Shown here: in pieces, positions 35,661 to 46,720 of the stretch
Position numbering within the stretch: the stretch's first letter is position 1
How the letters are laid out: every line of letters starts with the position of its first letter
Source of the DNA: Cavia porcellus
Lineage: Eukaryota; Chordata; Mammalia; Rodentia; Caviidae
Direction: 5' to 3'
Assembly: GCF_034190915.1 (NCBI RefSeq)
Contig: NW_026947486.1
Coordinates: forward strand, 104,639,312-104,703,311
Length of the DNA: 64,000 bases
Translations under genes and position numbers: made by a program
Notes under the pieces: generated by a model
Seen by the model: the letters and a program-made list of their open reading frames with translations, nothing else
Databases searched by the model: none
What the model was told of the DNA's origin: nothing

Positions 35661-38600
35661 TTGTGAACATCAAGTTATATTTAGAGGTGCTCACACTGTT
35701 AAACAGACATCTTCACAAAATTACTTTTATTTTCTAATTGAAAAATACTTCTTATAAGTGGGATTTAATCCTAAACATTTTTTCTTGTCTATAATGTGTC
35801 TGAACTATATTTCGGTTTTGCAGGCCAAGGTTGACATATTTGCTTTGAAAGGTTAATCAAATATCAGAAATGGTTTCTCAAAACAAAACTTCCTGTCCTT
35901 TACCAGGTTACTAGGGTTGATTTTACCCACCAACTAAATATCATTTCTATGAAGCTTTCACATTTGTGGCAGTATTCCTGTCTGTTATTGTTTCAAAGTG
36001 TGAACAAAAACTATCTCCAGGAGAATGAGCTCTAAAATACTTGCAGGCAGCAGGAGACTATGCTTAGGAGGTTGTGTATTTTAAAGAGATGCTGCAAGCT
36101 CTGAAAACTTGAAAGTTTAGCAGCTCTGAAGAGTTTTCCTAGAGATCCAACCAACCAACTGTAGGACAAAGGAGAAAGATTGTTTCCTCTTAGACCCACT
36201 GCAAGATCTGGTAAGGTATGCAAACCATTAAAAATAACATTATACCAAGGTGGGTCTGTAGGATGTTCAAGTACTTCAGAACATACCAATGTTGAGGGTC
36301 ATAATTTTGACTTGTGCAGTAGGAGTGGTATTAAAACTGATAGGCTCTGTCTCTGTATAGAAATTTCACTCATGATAACCAGGAGTCTGCTTCTTCAAAG
36401 ACTTTCAAGTGGGGTCTATCTTTTGTCTTGCACAGATCGCAAAGCAATGCTAATGCACAGAGACCAGCTTAACTCATGCTTTCCACTTCAGAGTGTACAG
36501 CCTGGTATTACAGGACATGGTGCAAAGGCCTCATCTACATATGAAGGATGGGAGCAGTATCAAGGAGTGTTATTGGGCTACTGAGTCGCATTAAATCTGC
36601 AAATCCGAGGACAGGAAATAGTAGAGAGGAAGCTTTCTGTAAAGAGTTCATTTCTTATTACCTGCTCCTTGCCAGGAGCTAAGTAAGAGCATGTAAATAG
36701 ACATTACTGGCCGTCAGTCTGAAGGAATGTCAGTTCATTCATTTGAACCTTGATGGAAGAACTCATTCTGAACTAATATTTACTGAGGCTACTGTGTGCC
36801 AGGCACTGTGGCAGCCTATGTGCATATAATAATCTGATTTAATCTTGACAGTACAACTCTGTAATGATTCCATTATGGATCTGAATCCCACTGGTTTGAG
36901 AGTGAAGTTCCTTATCACACAGGTGAAGAAAAACACAGGAAGAAGACCATAATACAATTGCAAGTGCTGCTTTTCATCCAGATAATAGCTACTACATGAT
37001 CGCAATGTTAACTGCCTTCTAAGTCAATGATTCCAACACGCATTGAAGCTTCAGTCCTTGCCCTTCTGGTGTGCCCTGCCCCTGTGAACGCCAAAAAGCT
37101 CTGTTCAAAACTACCCTGTTCCACTTTACAGCTTTCTAAATTTGGGCAATTGATGTGTGCTCTGATCCTGCATCTGCTACAGAGAGAGCAGTAAGTGCTT
37201 TCTAGGGAGGATTGGAGAGGCCATGCACAGAAGGGCTTAGGACATCTCTCAATGCTCAGTGACCACTGGACCTCTTTTCCTGCCCTAACTTTCAGTTTAT
37301 GTGACATATAAGAAAATGTATCAGCCCTCCACTCAAAACTGCTATAAAAATTAGTGACCGTCACTGAAGAGAAATGGAGTAGAGGAAACACCTCTCCATT
37401 TCTGTGAGGGGTTAACATTATACATGGATTGTGTGTGCAAGCTCCGCTTTCCGTAGGAATTCTTTTTCACGGGTTACAATACGTAAGCTTTTGATTTAGA
37501 CCTTAAAATATCCTAAGACTCTAAAACGAGAACTACAATAATGTGTGTCAGTGAGCTCCCATGACACTAAAGGAATTTCTGAAATAACCCAGTATTAATA
37601 GCCCAAATGACATTTACATGTTTGATTTTAATTACTATACCACAAAGTACATCATTGCCGGATTTCTTTTGTTCTAAAAACCACGAATTCAGCAGCTCTA
37701 CTTTCATAATGTAAGCTACTAATAAAAACAATAATGAAAAAGCTAATAGCACCTTATGTTTAAACAGTTCCTTCTTTTCAAGTTTCCTACAATTGCTTGA
37801 ATAGTTATGGCATTCAAATGACAGGAAAGGGACAGCTTCATAATGATGATGATAACAAAGGCAATGGTTATAATAGATTTTAGTAGATCTTTCTAAAAAA
37901 TATTTTCTAAAGTGCTTCTTTTAGCATCAAAGACATGGAAGCACAGATGCAAACACACTAGAACCTATTTAACATTTTCCTCTGGAAAATAAATTCAGAG
38001 CAGGAAAGAAGCTCCTTCTAGAGGAAGCTTTAAGGTGGCTGGTGCTGACCTGTGAAAGGTCCTTATTCTAAGGCATTCTGATTTCTATGATTCCAGGAGG
38101 CAAGACATTGAGGATCCAGTAGCCTTAAATTGCCCTTGGTTCTGGAGGGAAGGAACGATTTTAACAGAGCAAAAACCAAGCTGGCCAGCCTGTCCCCCAG
38201 CTACTTTTTTCTGCACTACACAAAGCTGTAGCTTTCCATTTATCTTACATAAAGCTGTCCATGTAACATTCTCCTAGATCATGCCATTAATAGTTCATTC
38301 TTCTATTGTAAAATATTCATAACAGTATTTCAGCACATTTTGGGTACTTTCTTCCCACTGACTTACCCTAGAAAATTTTTAAGGAATGACTACAGAACAC
38401 TTTGACTGAAACTAGGCTATTGACTCGTTAGGTGCAGATGTGGGGAACAGATAAAAGGAGAAATCAAAATTAATTAATCAGACTTACATGTGTGCATTTG
38501 TATACACATGCAAGAGACCAAGCGGAAAACTGAGATAGAAACAGAAAGCAGAGAAAAAAACAGAATGAAAAAGAGAGATAGTAATAATTATGATAATTTA

Positions 38601-39480
38601 TTCTTCCCAATTCTATAATCTTGTGACTATGCGAAATCTCCTCCCCTTCCCACATTTAACAGGAGATGTGGGAAAATAAGTTGTCTGTCTCGTTGGGGGA
38701 AGGTGTCTGTTTCTGACGAAACTCAGAGCGCAAGAAAAAAGCTGACAGGCTTCTCTAGCCAGGTTATATTCTTCTGTAAAGTTAGTTTCCAAGAGGAACT
38801 GTATAGAGAAGTAAGCAGAAATGCTCCAATACACAATGCACACTTGTCTCTGGAAAAAAAGGAAATCTAGGTCTCTTGAGAAAGTAAGGATTGGTACACA
38901 GAAGATCTGTAAAAGTTAATTAAAACAGGACACTTTGAAATATGACTGTCACTAGCATAAAGTAAAACCCATTTTCACAAGGGACATGTAATGCTGAGAT
39001 GAGCAGATAAGCTGAAGTAAGCAAGAAAACAATTTTCTATTTATGTCAAAACTGCCATCTCTTGTGGTAGAATCTATTAGCATTAACACCTTATGCTACA
39101 GTTATACAGAAACCACTGCAGTGAAATCTGAGTTCTATGAATGCAATGTTTTACAGGAGAGTTTAGACCAAGTGCATAGCTACAGTTTATAACTGAGCTC
39201 CCACTGCTATAATTTAATTTGATTTGTTTTGTGTTTCCTGAAAAAACTCAACATGTTATGTTAATATTTTATTGATTTTATGTGAGGTGACATTATATTT
39301 TGAAATAAGCAAATTACAGCTCTTTATCAAAATAGACAATTTAAATTGTCAAATATTTGTTACCTAAGCATTACCATAGATGAGCACACAACCAGAAAGT
39401 AATATAATGTGCACTATGAGAATACATAAAAATGATTAATACTTCATAAGCTTTGTACAACCATTACTATTCAGAATAAT
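35661..39480. other. Intronic, mostly unique
   Basis: No gene recognised in 3.8 kb. Several open frames (134 codons at 36180-36584, 136 codons at 37008-37418) have no recognisable domain and lie in AT-rich, repeat-free or MIR-derived sequence. An MIR relic is listed separately. Confidence 0.3.
36765..36925 (-). mobile_element. MIR SINE, antisense
   Basis: 'tatttactgaggctactgtg' and 'tgccaggcactgtggcagcc' are the antisense MIR 3' end, followed by 'atctgatttaatcttgacag' and a decayed core. Confidence 0.6.
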
Positions 39481-39860
39481 TTTCGGCTTTTATTTTCAAC
39501 AGTGTAGACTGTTGAGGTATTTGCATGAGAATGAAAAATGCATAAATTATCCCTGCAGGGAGTACTTCCAACCTAAGGTAATCATATAGCATAGAAGTGG
39601 TCTCAAAGAACTTGAAAAAGTAACAAATAATTCTATAGTCACACTTTAAAATGCTTGTTTTTCTGTATTACCAGTGATCATGATCACTAAAAATTCCTCT
39701 TTAAAATTACATTTGCATGATCAATTCTTACTTTGTTCTTTTGCCATCAAGCTCTTACAGCTGGCTCTGAAAATTTGCATGCTATAAAAGCTGAACTAGA
39801 CAGCTAGTGAGCTGAATCCTCCAGTTATATTCACGCTGCGAACAGAACCGTAACACTCCC
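39480..39860. promoter_or_regulatory. Candidate enhancer: three octamer motifs and a palindrome
   Basis: ATTTGCAT (POU/octamer) occurs exactly three times, at 39519, 39711 and 39773, all in the same orientation. A perfect 16-bp palindrome, agtgatcatgatcact, lies at 39673-39688, and TATAAAAG follows the third octamer at 39783. There are no repeat signatures. A developmental or neuronal intronic enhancer of FGF13 is an inference. The motifs themselves are seen directly. Confidence 0.35.
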
Positions 39861-39939
39861 TTAATATATCTTATCATTGCACTTTTATACTAAACATGCA
39901 TCCAAATCAAGTCCTATTTTTACATTCCTCTTGCTTTAA

Positions 39940-40065
39940 ATCTTTTAATGGTTCCCTGCTGCCTACAGGATAAAATCCAAGCTCCTTGGCCTGGTGTTCA
40001 ATGCCCTCCACAATCTGGCAACCAGTCTCCTACAACTCTAGCACAGGATTCCTCGAGTCGAGCCA
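39940..40065. mobile_element. L2-like LINE relic
   Basis: 'aggataaaatccaagctcct', 'tggcctggtgttcaatgccc' and 'tccacaatctggcaaccagt' follow the well-known L2-class pattern. It is short and diverged. Confidence 0.55.
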
Positions 40066-40644
40066 GAACAGAGAAATAAGGCCAGGATAAAAAGTAAAAG
40101 AGATTTTTTTTTCCTTATGAATGGAAAAAAATATCTGTTACAAAGCAATTAACGTACTTCCAGAGGCTTTAATGTTCACTGTGATTAAGGAGAGATTCAC
40201 TGAGTCACAAGGAACACGTAACTAATCGCTCCTAAATTTCTTTCTTGTGCTTTGCATTATTATCTTCTTAATCCTGAAAAATGACTTGCACTTCTTGAAC
40301 AGTCCAGCTGGTCTCATGTCACGGTTCCTCACACTGTGATTTAGCAGACAGTATGCTTGTGCAGGCGCTGCCACCAGGCATGCAATTCTTCGGGGGCCAC
40401 TTGCTAATAATCGGCCACCTCTTTTTACAGCACACAGAGGAAAAGACTGGAAAGTCAGCATGTCAGAAAGCTCCAGGCTCAGCTTTGGCTGGAATATAAA
40501 TCCCTTAACAATTGATTATTTCTGAAGACTTTTCACAGCATCAAGGAAGAGGGTAATGAAGTTGTATCTGAACAGAAGGAAGCTAAATTATTTATCTCAT
40601 ACTAATTTTTACCAGATGGGGATGAAAAATCCATACTGGCAAAT

Positions 40645-40695
<51 letters not shown>

Positions 40696-42774
40696 CTTTA
40701 AAGATAATCAGGGGAACAAATACTTTAAATGTTCACAATTCATTTGTGCTTTGTTGTACGGCTCATATTGATTCCATGCAATGGTTCTTTTAAGTGTATA
40801 TCACTGGTCATCCACAAACTGCTATCATCACGTCATCAGACACACCACCATGTATTCATGAACTCGATCAGCAGGTTGGATTGCTTCTCTCCTTTTGACC
40901 TCTCAGACCTAATAAATGGGGGGGGGGTTGCTATATGATGGTGCCTACTATATCCGTTAACACCAGGGAGTTGTACACAATGGTTCTTCCCCACGAGGAA
41001 GAAAAATATATCTTTTCAGGAAGAACAGTCCTCAGAATTGAACTGCCCTACTCAGCTTCAGGCAGAAGCAGTTAAACATCGCCTTCTAACTAAAATAAGC
41101 AGTAAGTTGAAGAAAAGGTGTCCATTACAAAAGAAACAGGGTTTATCAGGTATGTATACTTCCCTTTTCATACCCAAGTTATGCATCCAGGGGGAGGGCT
41201 GTGTAGGTTTAACATATAAATCTTCCTTCCCCCATTCCATCATAGATTCATTTTCTTTGATGGGAAGCCTACACCTGGGGAAGGATAACAAGGATATGTT
41301 CTTTGATTGACTCTCACATACTAGTGGTTCACTAAAAGGACGGAGGGCAATCATGCTTAGTTCAAATCAGATAAACAATTTCACTGTGCCCAGATATTCT
41401 CTATTGTTTTCTACATAAATCAGGTAAAGGTTTTGGCCCCAGAAAGGCATTGGTTTGTGTGAACAATCACAATGCATGATTTGTTTAGAGGCTGAATTTC
41501 TTTTTCTAAACATGTTTATATAATGCTTGTTGTTTATAGAATGTACAATACCATCTCTGGCTGCCTTATGAAGACCAATTACTCTACACACCATTTTATA
41601 TGTGGCTACTTGTATCATAAAGATCTATTGAGTGATAAACACATGCACCCATTTTCCTAAGCTGGATTTGCACAATCATGGTGCCTATCACTTTCAGAAC
41701 AAGGATATGCTCTTCTAGTTACACAAAGACCATGTCTCAGGCCATACGACACAGTCACTTTGACACTACTGAATTTGTTCTTTCTGAAATTCAAACCTAT
41801 TGAGGCAATGTTTACAGAACCTGGATATTGGTGAAAATTACAGGAAATGGAAAGAAACAGGGGAATATGAGCTGAGTTACCAGGATAAAGGACAGCACAA
41901 CAACCTCTAGCAAACACTAACTGAATTTCAAATATCCTAACACTGGAGATTTCAAATCTCCATAGGCTCTGTTCACTTGTTAGAGATTTTGCTAATTTTC
42001 TAAAATTATGAAGAAACAGAAATAGACAAATTAAACAGCTGTGAAGCCATTAAAATTGTGATGTTTAACTCTGTGCAAACATCAAACTACTTGTGCAATG
42101 CCAATGAAAAAGCAATGAGATGGTGTGCAAACAGCAGGCACTGGAGGACAGACATCCACACAGAGATGGTGTGAGAATGGCTACAGATTATATATTTGTT
42201 TTTCTTAGTAACTTTAACTCTATTTTCTTCCAAATCGATTCAGTATCTAGCCACACTTGCTTCCTGTATTTCAAATAAGCAATAATAGGTTGCATTTTTC
42301 CCGAAGCCTGAATCACAGTCTGGTACTAAATTAAGCAGTTAGGAAAGTGCTTTACTTCCTTGAGGCCATGGTGCCATCATTTAAGGCATAATATAAGGCA
42401 TAATATGCTTGCCTTGGTTTATATGAAGATGCTCTTACTTCAGTGGGAACTGTTTTGCTGCACTGCTGACGGTTGAGTTGAACGAACACGCTTATTTATT
42501 TCTCCTCACAGTACGAACGTGATGATCTGAGCTAATTACTTTCTTACCAGTTCCACTGTGACCCACACAGCAATGCCTATCATTTTTGGTTAAAGTCCGA
42601 GGTTTAGCACGTGGCTATGGAACAAAGCAAATTCGATGACACTACTGAGCAGAGGTTTACAGATTCCTTGAGAACATTCCTTAATTGCCTGTGTCAGTTA
42701 GCCCAGTATTATATAAGCTGTAACCATGATGAAATATTAATTTACAATATGAGGCAGATCACATGGCTCCTCTA
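40066..42774. other. Intronic, mostly unique
   Basis: No gene recognised. It holds a (TA)n tract (40651-40694) and a block of retained CpGs at 42450-42640. Overlapping frames at 41038-41354 on both strands carry no domain. Confidence 0.3.
40651..40694. repeat. (TA)n microsatellite
   Basis: About 44 bp of uninterrupted TA dinucleotides. Confidence 0.95.
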
Positions 42775-43310
42775 CTCAACAGCCTCCAGCAGATTCCCAT
42801 CTCACTGAACGTCAAAGCCAAGTTCTTGCCTTGGCCTAGATACGTGATCACGTGTAACCTGCTAAATCTCTGCTTTCATGTTTCACTTGCTCTCTTTTTT
42901 GTTTAACATCAGTTACACTGGCTTCTTAGCTTAACCTTTGGACCAGCAAAACATAGTCCTATCTCAGGGCCTTTGTACTTGGTCATATCTATGCCTAGAA
43001 CTTTGCTTTTCCAGATGCTCACTTGAACACTTCTCTCTCACCTGGAAGATGCCACTTAAAGTAGTTTTCCCTGACCACATGATATGAAAAAGGAAGCCTT
43101 GTCTATCCGCACTATTATCCTAACCCTGCTGGTTTCTGCTCTGCAGTCAACTATACATTTATCTGTGTGTCTGATGTCTGTCTATCCCTCTAGAATACAA
43201 GCTCCATTAGCACAGGGATCGTGTTTGGCTCATTGCTGTATTCTGGCTCTTGGAATAGTGCCTGGTGCTCATTTTCATGCCAAAAAATTTTACTGAATGA
43301 AAGGACTGGT
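42775..43310. mobile_element. L2-like LINE relic
   Basis: Ordered L2-type landmarks: 'ctcaacagcctccagcagat' at 42776, 'atctcagggcctttgtactt' at 42961, 'tagttttccctgaccacatg' near 43062, 'agaatacaagctccattagc' near 43192, 'acagggatcgtgtttggctc', and 'atagtgcctggtgctcattt' near 43255. It is an ancient repeat, so the 70-codon frame at 43084-43296 is not a gene. Confidence 0.65.
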
Positions 43311-44020
43311 AAATCCCAGTGTCCTGGTAGATTGAGAAGATTAATTATTCCAGATTATCAATATATCTGTATAATCATTAAATAATTAGATTTATCATAG
43401 TACATTTACACTCCTATGGAGGTGCAGCTATTGGGGCTTTAGCTTTCACTGTAGTTTTGTACTGTATTATGATTATAAACCAGCATCTCTCTCTAAACAA
43501 AATAAACCTTTACTGATATTCTTTTGAGCTAAACATGAAAGACTATTCATAATAAAGGTACCACAAGATGAAAAGAAATAGCTAAAGAGGATATCTTTGA
43601 AAAGTGTGTCAACGGTTAATTAATCATTGAAAGTAGAAAATTCTGATGCCTAGTATGTTTCAGGGGCTTGCCCCCAGTAATGTGTGAACATGAAAATCTC
43701 TTTTCCACACTGAAATGTCCATTTTTGCATTGGACAAAGTATATGAAAAACACTTATTTGCAAAATAAATACAAAAGTTTGAAGGTTTACTTGAGATATA
43801 TTAAAGTGTTCAAATATCAAGAGGAAATTATTCATGGGCTTAGTCTTTAACTCTGTTGTGTTCTGCACAAGAAAGTGTTTAAAATTTGCTATCTTTTGGG
43901 CTTAAAATGCTCTTTATAGAACATCAATATCTTAGGCCAAACATACACTGTCGACAAAGAGTAATAGCTTATTTCTTTGCTATGGACTACATTTTGTCTT
44001 TGATTTTGAGCTCGGTTTTG
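43311..44020. other. Intronic, nothing recognised
   Basis: AT-rich unique sequence. Overlapping frames at 43650-43868 lie on opposite strands and have no domain. Confidence 0.3.
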
Positions 44021-44099
44021 AGCTAGGGATGTAGTTCAGAGATAGAGTGCTTGCCTAGTATCTGTGAGGCTGTTGGTTTTATCTGCAGTACCAGTACAT
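44021..44099 (+). mobile_element. ID element (tRNA-Ala-derived SINE)
   Basis: 'agctagggatgtagttcaga', 'gatagagtgcttgcctagta' and 'ggttttatctgcagtacca' reproduce the ID consensus layout with A-box and B-box regions. ID elements are rodent-specific, which supports the host call. Confidence 0.78.
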
Positions 44100-44595
44100 G
44101 CTTTAAACTGTGAATTGTACTTTACACAAATAAACACTGTCAACAACATTCAATACAAAATGTCCCAGGGACTGCTCATAGCTGTATCTGATAAGCGTGT
44201 ACATCAGGATTCCAGGACGGTATGCCTTACAACCCATGGACTCAAGAGGTAAACAAATGGCTGTAACCAAATGCCTGATACAATTCAGCAGGAGCAGAGG
44301 TTCAGGTCCCTGATCTAAATGCAATGCAAAAGTCTGCCCACGTTACTAGCAGTGTAGTCTCTTTTAGACATAAACTGATGGAATTGACATGGGGCTTATA
44401 ATTGAGAGTGAGGAAACTAGCCCATGAATTTGAGTAGCTATTCTTTTTCCATGGAAACTGGTTTTTCAGATATACCACTGTCTTACCTTGCTGAAGTTGG
44501 CATACTGGAAAAGTGGGTAAGGGAACCTGCAGGTCTTTTCAACAATCTTAAATAAAAGGCTAATAGCATACAGCTTCCCAAACTGTTGTAATGTA

Positions 44596-44596
<1 letters not shown>

Positions 44597-44646
<50 letters not shown>
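44597..44646. repeat. (TA)n microsatellite
   Basis: About 48 bp of TA dinucleotides. Confidence 0.95.
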
Positions 44647-44649
<3 letters not shown>

Positions 44650-44994
44650 TATTTTTTTTCTATAGTAAGGCAAGTTTGTATACCAGTCAGCAGAACAGGA
44701 AAAGTTCAAAGTAACACAGCAAAAATTAGAATCAAGATTTGCCTACATGAATAACTTTGTACAAATAATGTCACCTTTGTTCATCAGTCTCATCTTTAAA
44801 TTGGGGGATACACTAGCATTTTTTTCATAGAATGCTTAGGAGAACAAAAAAGTTATGGTTTGTAAAGGACTTCCTGGCCCATTATCAAAAAACTGAATTT
44901 TTAAAACCTGTTTATAAATCCAGGAATAAATGGCAATATTTTAGGATGTTTGCATTCACATAAAACACAATAACTTTTGCCTGAATAAAATACT

Positions 44995-45165
44995 GGCACA
45001 TTTCCTTTGGCTATATACCAGGAGTGGGATAGCTGGATCATATGGTAGATCTATTTTTAGGTTGGTTTTTATTTTTAAGGAACTTTTATACTGTTTATCC
45101 TTTAGCCTCGATGGTGGACGTCCCAATTTATGTCCCCACCAATGGTGTGTGACAGCTAGTGTTTA
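44995..45165 (-). mobile_element. L1 fragment, antisense
   Basis: 'tttggctatataccaggagt' near 45006 and 'gggatagctggatcatatgg' near 45026, then 'ttaaggaacttttatactgt', form the antisense L1 ORF2-end motif set. Confidence 0.7.
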
Positions 45166-45696
45166 CTATAACATGGGAAAAGGGAATCGGTAAAGGGAAG
45201 CTGGGTTTGACAATGCATGATGTATGCACATAGTAAACTATGCCACACTTCATCAATATGTATAATTTAAGTGAATAAAAAATATCAACAGAGTGATGGC
45301 TGCTAACAGAACCCTATCACCACCATGTATAACTAGAGCAAGGCTGAAAATTAGCATCTATAGATGGCATCAACTCTGCTTCCAGGTACATGATTTAGGC
45401 TTTTGGTTTTCACAATGGGGTAGAGTCAGGTACTGAATTTCTGTGAACCCTGTTTTTGATGAAGTGGCGAAGTGTGGGTTTTGTTTCCTATCCTTTACCA
45501 GCTATTCCCAGACAATATGTTAGTGTTCTCTACCTTTAAGAATTTCAGCAGTATTTTCTAAACATCTGGCTAAGAAATCCCCAGGGGATTTCTCTGGAAG
45601 TGCTCCTTTACTCTGCTCTTTCTCAGTTTTTGAGGAGTGAGCCTGCTCCTGTTGCCAGGCAATGAATTACAAGAGCTTAAAGTCTTACAGTGGCCT

Positions 45697-45734
45697 AAAA
45701 AAAGGAAAAGAAAGAAAAGAAAAGAAAAGAAAAG
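45697..45734. repeat. (AAAAG)n microsatellite
   Basis: A short purine run of AAAAG units. Confidence 0.9.
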
Positions 45735-46574
45735 GAGTTTTAATTGAAGTGGACCTCCAGCTTCTCAGCATCCTAGTTCTCAAACTTTGTTTTTCGGTCA
45801 CACTCCCATTTTGAATATTGTTACAACAAAGCTCTGTACCAGTGATCTGTGTCCTGACATTGATCATTTAGGAGTGGTCACATATAAGTAAGACGAAGAC
45901 CAGAAACAGACACTTCTAATCAGCTGCTCAATATTTCTTTCATTTAAGAAACTCAGACGAGGTAAAGGCCATGTTTGGTAAGTATTGTGCAAGCAGTGGA
46001 TTGTTGTGAATTAGTGAATGTTTGGATGGATGGATGGATACATACAAAATATAGAAAGCTATCTTGAAAGAGGTAAAAGGAATACTGATAAGGAATCAAG
46101 AAGCCTTTACTCATAGTCTTACTAAGGAGTTAAAGGAAAACAAGGAGCTGAGGTCAGGTGTATTTGATATTAATAGCAGCTGGAAAAAGTGTAAAGCAAA
46201 GAGGGCTTAAGATGTGCAAAGGCAGGCCTACCAGGTTTGATATCTATGAGTAGCTTACTGGAGCGAGGAAGTGCCCTTTGACCCTGCTACCTAAGCAGAT
46301 TTAAACAATTAGTAGCAATATTGCAGAATGATGGGGAAAATATAATTTTTATTAATCAATCATAAGACTCATGATTAAGCAAAGTTTTTATGGTGCATAG
46401 AAGTAAAACTAATATTTGGTACATAATTACTAATATTAATTCTTTACATCTATTCATACCAAGTATGTGGATTATGCTAATCTTCTCGCTTAGGGGGATG
46501 TAACTGGGGAAGTACATCTTCTTTGGAGACCACTCTCATTTTGTAGGACAGTACTAGTGCCTGTGACAGTACAG

Positions 46575-46720
46575 TTCTTCATGTATTTACCAAAATCTTA
46601 CTAAACACCTACTATAAGCATAAAAAATTCTGACACTATGCTAAGCACTAGCAATAGAACACTGAACAAGCCATGTCTATTTCTTGCTCTTTCAGAACTT
46701 ATGACCTCAATAAAGAACAG
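46575..46720. repeat. Ancient mammalian interspersed repeat (MIR/L2-like)
   Basis: 'aaacacctactataagcata' is followed by 'tatgctaagcactagcaata', 'gaacactgaacaagcc' and 'ttcagaacttatgacctcaa', the common mammalian pattern 'acctactatgtgcc ... actgggg ... gtgaacaa'. The family name is not certain. Confidence 0.5.

Noticed and set aside
36180..37418. Open frames of 134 and 136 codons, considered as a possible upstream FGF13 exon or separate gene
   Set aside because: No similarity to FGF13 or another recognised protein, no convincing splice-bounded exon, and part is MIR-derived.
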